From Myxococcales bacterium (GTDB taxonomy: Bacteria; Myxococcota; Polyangia; Nannocystales; Nannocystaceae), in contig JAEUJW010000072.1 in NCBI GenBank assembly GCA_016793465.1, forward strand, positions 1 through 64,000: 64,000 nucleotides of DNA. The letters run 5' to 3'. The translations under genes were made by a program, and so were the position numbers. The notes under the pieces were generated by a model, which was given only the letters and a program-made list of their open reading frames with translations, ran no database searches and was not told the origin of the DNA. Positions 61,974 to 64,000 of this stretch are shown piece by piece (the stretch's first letter is position 1; every line of letters starts with the position of its first letter).

Positions 61974-63227
61974 CTACGCGAGCGCGCCCATCGCCGCGGC
62001 CAGGCGGGGCAGCGCGGCTTTGATCTCCGCCTCGCTGACCGCGCCGACGCTGAGCCGGAACCACCCGTCGTCGCCCGGCACCCCGAACGCCTGGAACGGC
62101 ACGATCCCGATGCCCGCGTCGGTGAGCACGTACTTCCGGACATCCTCGTTGGTGCGCAGCGTCTGCCCCGACGGGGTGGTGCGCCCGAACGGGTCGATCC
62201 GCACGGTCAGGTAGATCGCCCCCATCGGCGGGATGCTGTCGACCGGGTGCCCCTCGGCCTTCAGCGCCTGGAACCCGCGGTGCAGCAGGTCGAGCCGCGA
62301 CTCGATCCCGCTGAGGAACCCGCGGTGGTAGTCGCGGATCGCCTGCGGGTCGTCGAGCAGGGCCACCGTCGCCATCTGCTCCGGCCGCGGCGCCCACGCG
62401 CCGACGTGGCCGAGCACCGCCGACATCTGGCGGATCACGTCGACCGGCCCGACCGCCCAGCCCACGCGCAGGCCGGTGGCCGCGAACGCCTTGCTGATGC
62501 CGTCGACGAAGATCGTGTAGCGCGCCATCTCCGGGCACAGCCCCGGCGGCGTCACGTGGTGCGTGCCGCCGAAGCACAGCATCCAGTAGATGTGGTCGTA
62601 CATCAGATACACCGGCCGCTGGCCGGCCGCGGCCCGCTTGCGGTTCTCGGCCAGGATCGCCTCGCAGATGCCGCGCAGCGCCTCGGCGTCGATCGCGGTG
62701 CCGGTCGGGTTCAAGGGCGAGTTGAGGCACACCAGCCGCGCGCTCGGCAGCTCGCTCAGCAGCGTGTCGCCGGTCGGCAGGAACCGCGTCTCCGGCCCGC
62801 ACACCACCTGCACCCCGCGCGCGCCGAGCATGTGCACGTAGTGGTTGTTGTTCCACGACGGCACCGGATAGATGACAGTGTCGTTCTCGTCGACCACCGT
62901 CCGGTACGTCCCGTAGATCACCGGACGCGCCCCGCCGGCCACCAGGAACGAGTCGAGCGGGTACTTCAGGCCGAGCTCGCGCTCGTAGAACCGCTGCAGC
63001 GCCTGGCGCAGCTCGAGCTGACCGTTGGCCGCCGGGTAGTTGGTCTCGTGATTCTCGAGCGCCCGCAGCACCGCCTGATGCAGCTTCTCCGGGATCGGGA
63101 ACTGCTGCGGGTTGAAGTCGCCGACCGTGAGGTTGCAGACCTTCGCGCCCTGCGCCACCAGCTGGCGGATGTCCGCCGCGATCTTGAGAATCTCCGACCC
63201 GATCAGCGCCCCGGCCATCCGCGACAT
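61974..63227 (-). CDS. Class I/II PLP-dependent aminotransferase
   Basis: 417 residues from ATG 63227 (MSRMAGALIGSEILKIA). Fold type I motifs: NLTVGDFNPQQFPIP, YPAANGQLELRQALQRFY, FLVAGGARPVIYGTYRTV, NSPLNPTGTAI, YLMYDHIYWMLCF, the PLP lysine in VDGISKAFAATGLRVGWAVG, and the substrate Arg near WFRLSVGAVSEAEI. The NPTG and SK pattern fits aspartate aminotransferase-like enzymes; the amino donor is not determined. A GGAGG 5 nt before ATG 63227 decides the start. A longer frame from 63302 is possible and has TAGTTC just upstream. Confidence 0.9.
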   Translation of the reverse strand: MSRMAGALIGSEILKIAADIRQLVAQGAKVCNLTVGDFNPQQFPIPEKLHQAVLRALENHETNYPAANGQLELRQALQRFYERELGLKYPLDSFLVAGGARPVIYGTYRTVVDENDTVIYPVPSWNNNHYVHMLGARGVQVVCGPETRFLPTGDTLLSELPSARLVCLNSPLNPTGTAIDAEALRGICEAILAENRKRAAAGQRPVYLMYDHIYWMLCFGGTHHVTPPGLCPEMARYTIFVDGISKAFAATGLRVGWAVGPVDVIRQMSAVLGHVGAWAPRPEQMATVALLDDPQAIRDYHRGFLSGIESRLDLLHRGFQALKAEGHPVDSIPPMGAIYLTVRIDPFGRTTPSGQTLRTNEDVRKYVLTDAGIGIVPFQAFGVPGDDGWFRLSVGAVSEAEIKAALPRLAAAMGALA

Positions 63228-63332
63228 GCGAGCCTCCGGCGGGTCGCCGGCGTGGGTCGCGTGAGCAGTGAGGTCATGCAGGGCGGGCAGGGCGGCATCC
63301 ATCGCGCCGAACTATGCCACACTCCCCGCTGC

Positions 63333-64000
63333 ATGAGCAGCCGTCGGCAACCGCACCTCAGCGCCCGCCTTCAGGGTTTCGGCACCACGATCTTCACCGA
63401 GATGACGCGCCTCGCCATCCAGCACGGCGCCGTCAACCTCGGCCAGGGCTTCCCCGACTTCGACGGCCCCGAGTTCATCAAAGACGCCGCGATCGCGGCG
63501 ATCCGCGCCGGTCACAACCAGTACGCCCGCATGTCGGGGATCCCAGACCTCAACCGCGCGATCGCCGAGCATCAGCGCCGCTTCTACGACCTCGCGTACG
63601 ACCCCGACGGCGAGGTCACCGTGTATTCGGGCGCCACCGAGGCGATCTGCGCGACCTTCCAGGCCCTGTGCGACGCCGGCGACGAGGTCGTGCTGTTCGA
63701 GCCGTTCTACGACTCCTACCGCGCCAGCGTCGCCATGGCCGGCGCGGTCCCGCGGATCGTCACGCTCCGCGCGCCCGACTTCACCTACGACCCCGCCGAG
63801 CTCGAGGCCGCGATCTCCCCGAAGACCCGCGCCATCCTCCTCAACTCGCCGCACAACCCGACCGGCAAAGTTTTTAACAGGAGCGAGCTCGAACACATCG
63901 CCTCGCTGTGCCGCGAACACGACCTCATCGCCGTCACCGATGAGGTGTATGAGCACCTCGTTTATGAGGGGACGCACATCCCTCTCGCGTCGCTGCCCGG
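63333..64000 (+). CDS. Aminotransferase, kynurenine/methionine aminotransferase-like (partial)
   Basis: The first 222 residues; the gene runs off the right edge. MSSRRQPHLSARLQGFGTT is followed by IFTEMTRLAIQHGAVNLGQGFPDFDGP, NQYARMSGIPDLNRAIAEHQRRFY, TVYSGATEAICATFQALCDAGDEVVLFEPFYDSY, AILLNSPHNPTGKVFNRSELEHIASLC and LIAVTDEVYEHLVYEG. The NLGQGFPDF and SPHNPTGKVF pattern is typical of YbdL and kynurenine/glutamine transaminase. The PLP lysine lies beyond the window. It is divergent from the other aminotransferase, with 105 bp between the two starts, so both may share a control region. Confidence 0.9.
   Translation, partial: MSSRRQPHLSARLQGFGTTIFTEMTRLAIQHGAVNLGQGFPDFDGPEFIKDAAIAAIRAGHNQYARMSGIPDLNRAIAEHQRRFYDLAYDPDGEVTVYSGATEAICATFQALCDAGDEVVLFEPFYDSYRASVAMAGAVPRIVTLRAPDFTYDPAELEAAISPKTRAILLNSPHNPTGKVFNRSELEHIASLCREHDLIAVTDEVYEHLVYEGTHIPLASLP

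Noticed and set aside
63227..63302. Start of the minus-strand aminotransferase at 63302
   Set aside because: A GGAGG 5 nt before ATG 63227 and the family N-terminus favour the shorter form, although a -10-like TAGTTC before 63302 keeps the longer form possible.

Overview
The window is very GC-rich (roughly 70% or more by eye) and reads as a chromosomal segment of a myxobacterium, most likely of the Nannocystis type. This rests on features typical of that group: many lipoproteins with long Ser/Thr/Asp-rich linkers, DUF4215-type Cys-rich repeats, a MYXO-CTERM sorting tail, FG-GAP and IgGFc-binding surface proteins, Ser/Thr kinases (one with an N-terminal zinc ribbon), a DUF1592/DUF1552 pair and a lone ExbD. 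GTG starts are common and at least one TTG start is likely. There are no rRNA, tRNA, CRISPR or prophage genes.

Layout. 1-2500: the 5' end of a group II intron, antisense inside a Cys-rich lipoprotein gene, then its intact tandem paralogue and a small membrane protein. 2500-5200: a type I methylase/specificity pair (hsdM-hsdS) without hsdR. 5270-10650: a PEGA-like membrane protein, then an overlapping operon of kinase, MYXO-CTERM protein and DUF4185 lipoprotein. 10780-18800: a PotD-like binding protein, a GshB-like ligase, a zinc-ribbon protein, an alkylsulfatase-like hydrolase, an Rpn-family nuclease, a lipoprotein and Pcm. 19500-21450: an IgGFc-binding-like lipoprotein. 21460-26610: an ABC ATPase and a two-domain permease with a kinase-TolB-TPR gene between them. 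26680-31700: peroxiredoxin, HNH protein, an AgmX-like lipoprotein, SerA and a methyltransferase with a minisatellite. 31900-41500: a giant membrane protein, a metallopeptidase and FG-GAP protein joined by a triplicated 66-bp junction, ExbD, MscL, an NTF2-like protein and a small membrane protein. 41600-45650: DUF1592-DUF1552-DUF5648 operon. 45650-54500: TPR lipoprotein, HrpB helicase, FeoAB, a DUF4178-like protein and a CrtA-like monooxygenase. 54700-60000: VWA lipoprotein, di-haem cytochrome and DUF4215 lipoprotein. 60000-64000: a 44-residue membrane protein, PanE-like reductase, GIDE-like protein and two divergent aminotransferases.

Three window-wide signals are not explained by the genes. 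(1) An 18-bp dyad, CTGnCC-N4-GGnCAG, recurs with fixed geometry in and between genes and has been amplified inside hrpB. (2) Most genes have a TAnnnT-like -10 hexamer ending only 6-11 nt before the start codon, implying leaderless or nearly leaderless mRNAs. (3) Runs of eight or more A/T bases, nearly all with a TTAA core, occur only inside coding sequence. In addition there are several in-frame or junctional minisatellites (66 bp x3 twice, 27 bp x8, about 56 bp x3.5).

All assignments come from reading motifs by eye. No database or structure search was run.
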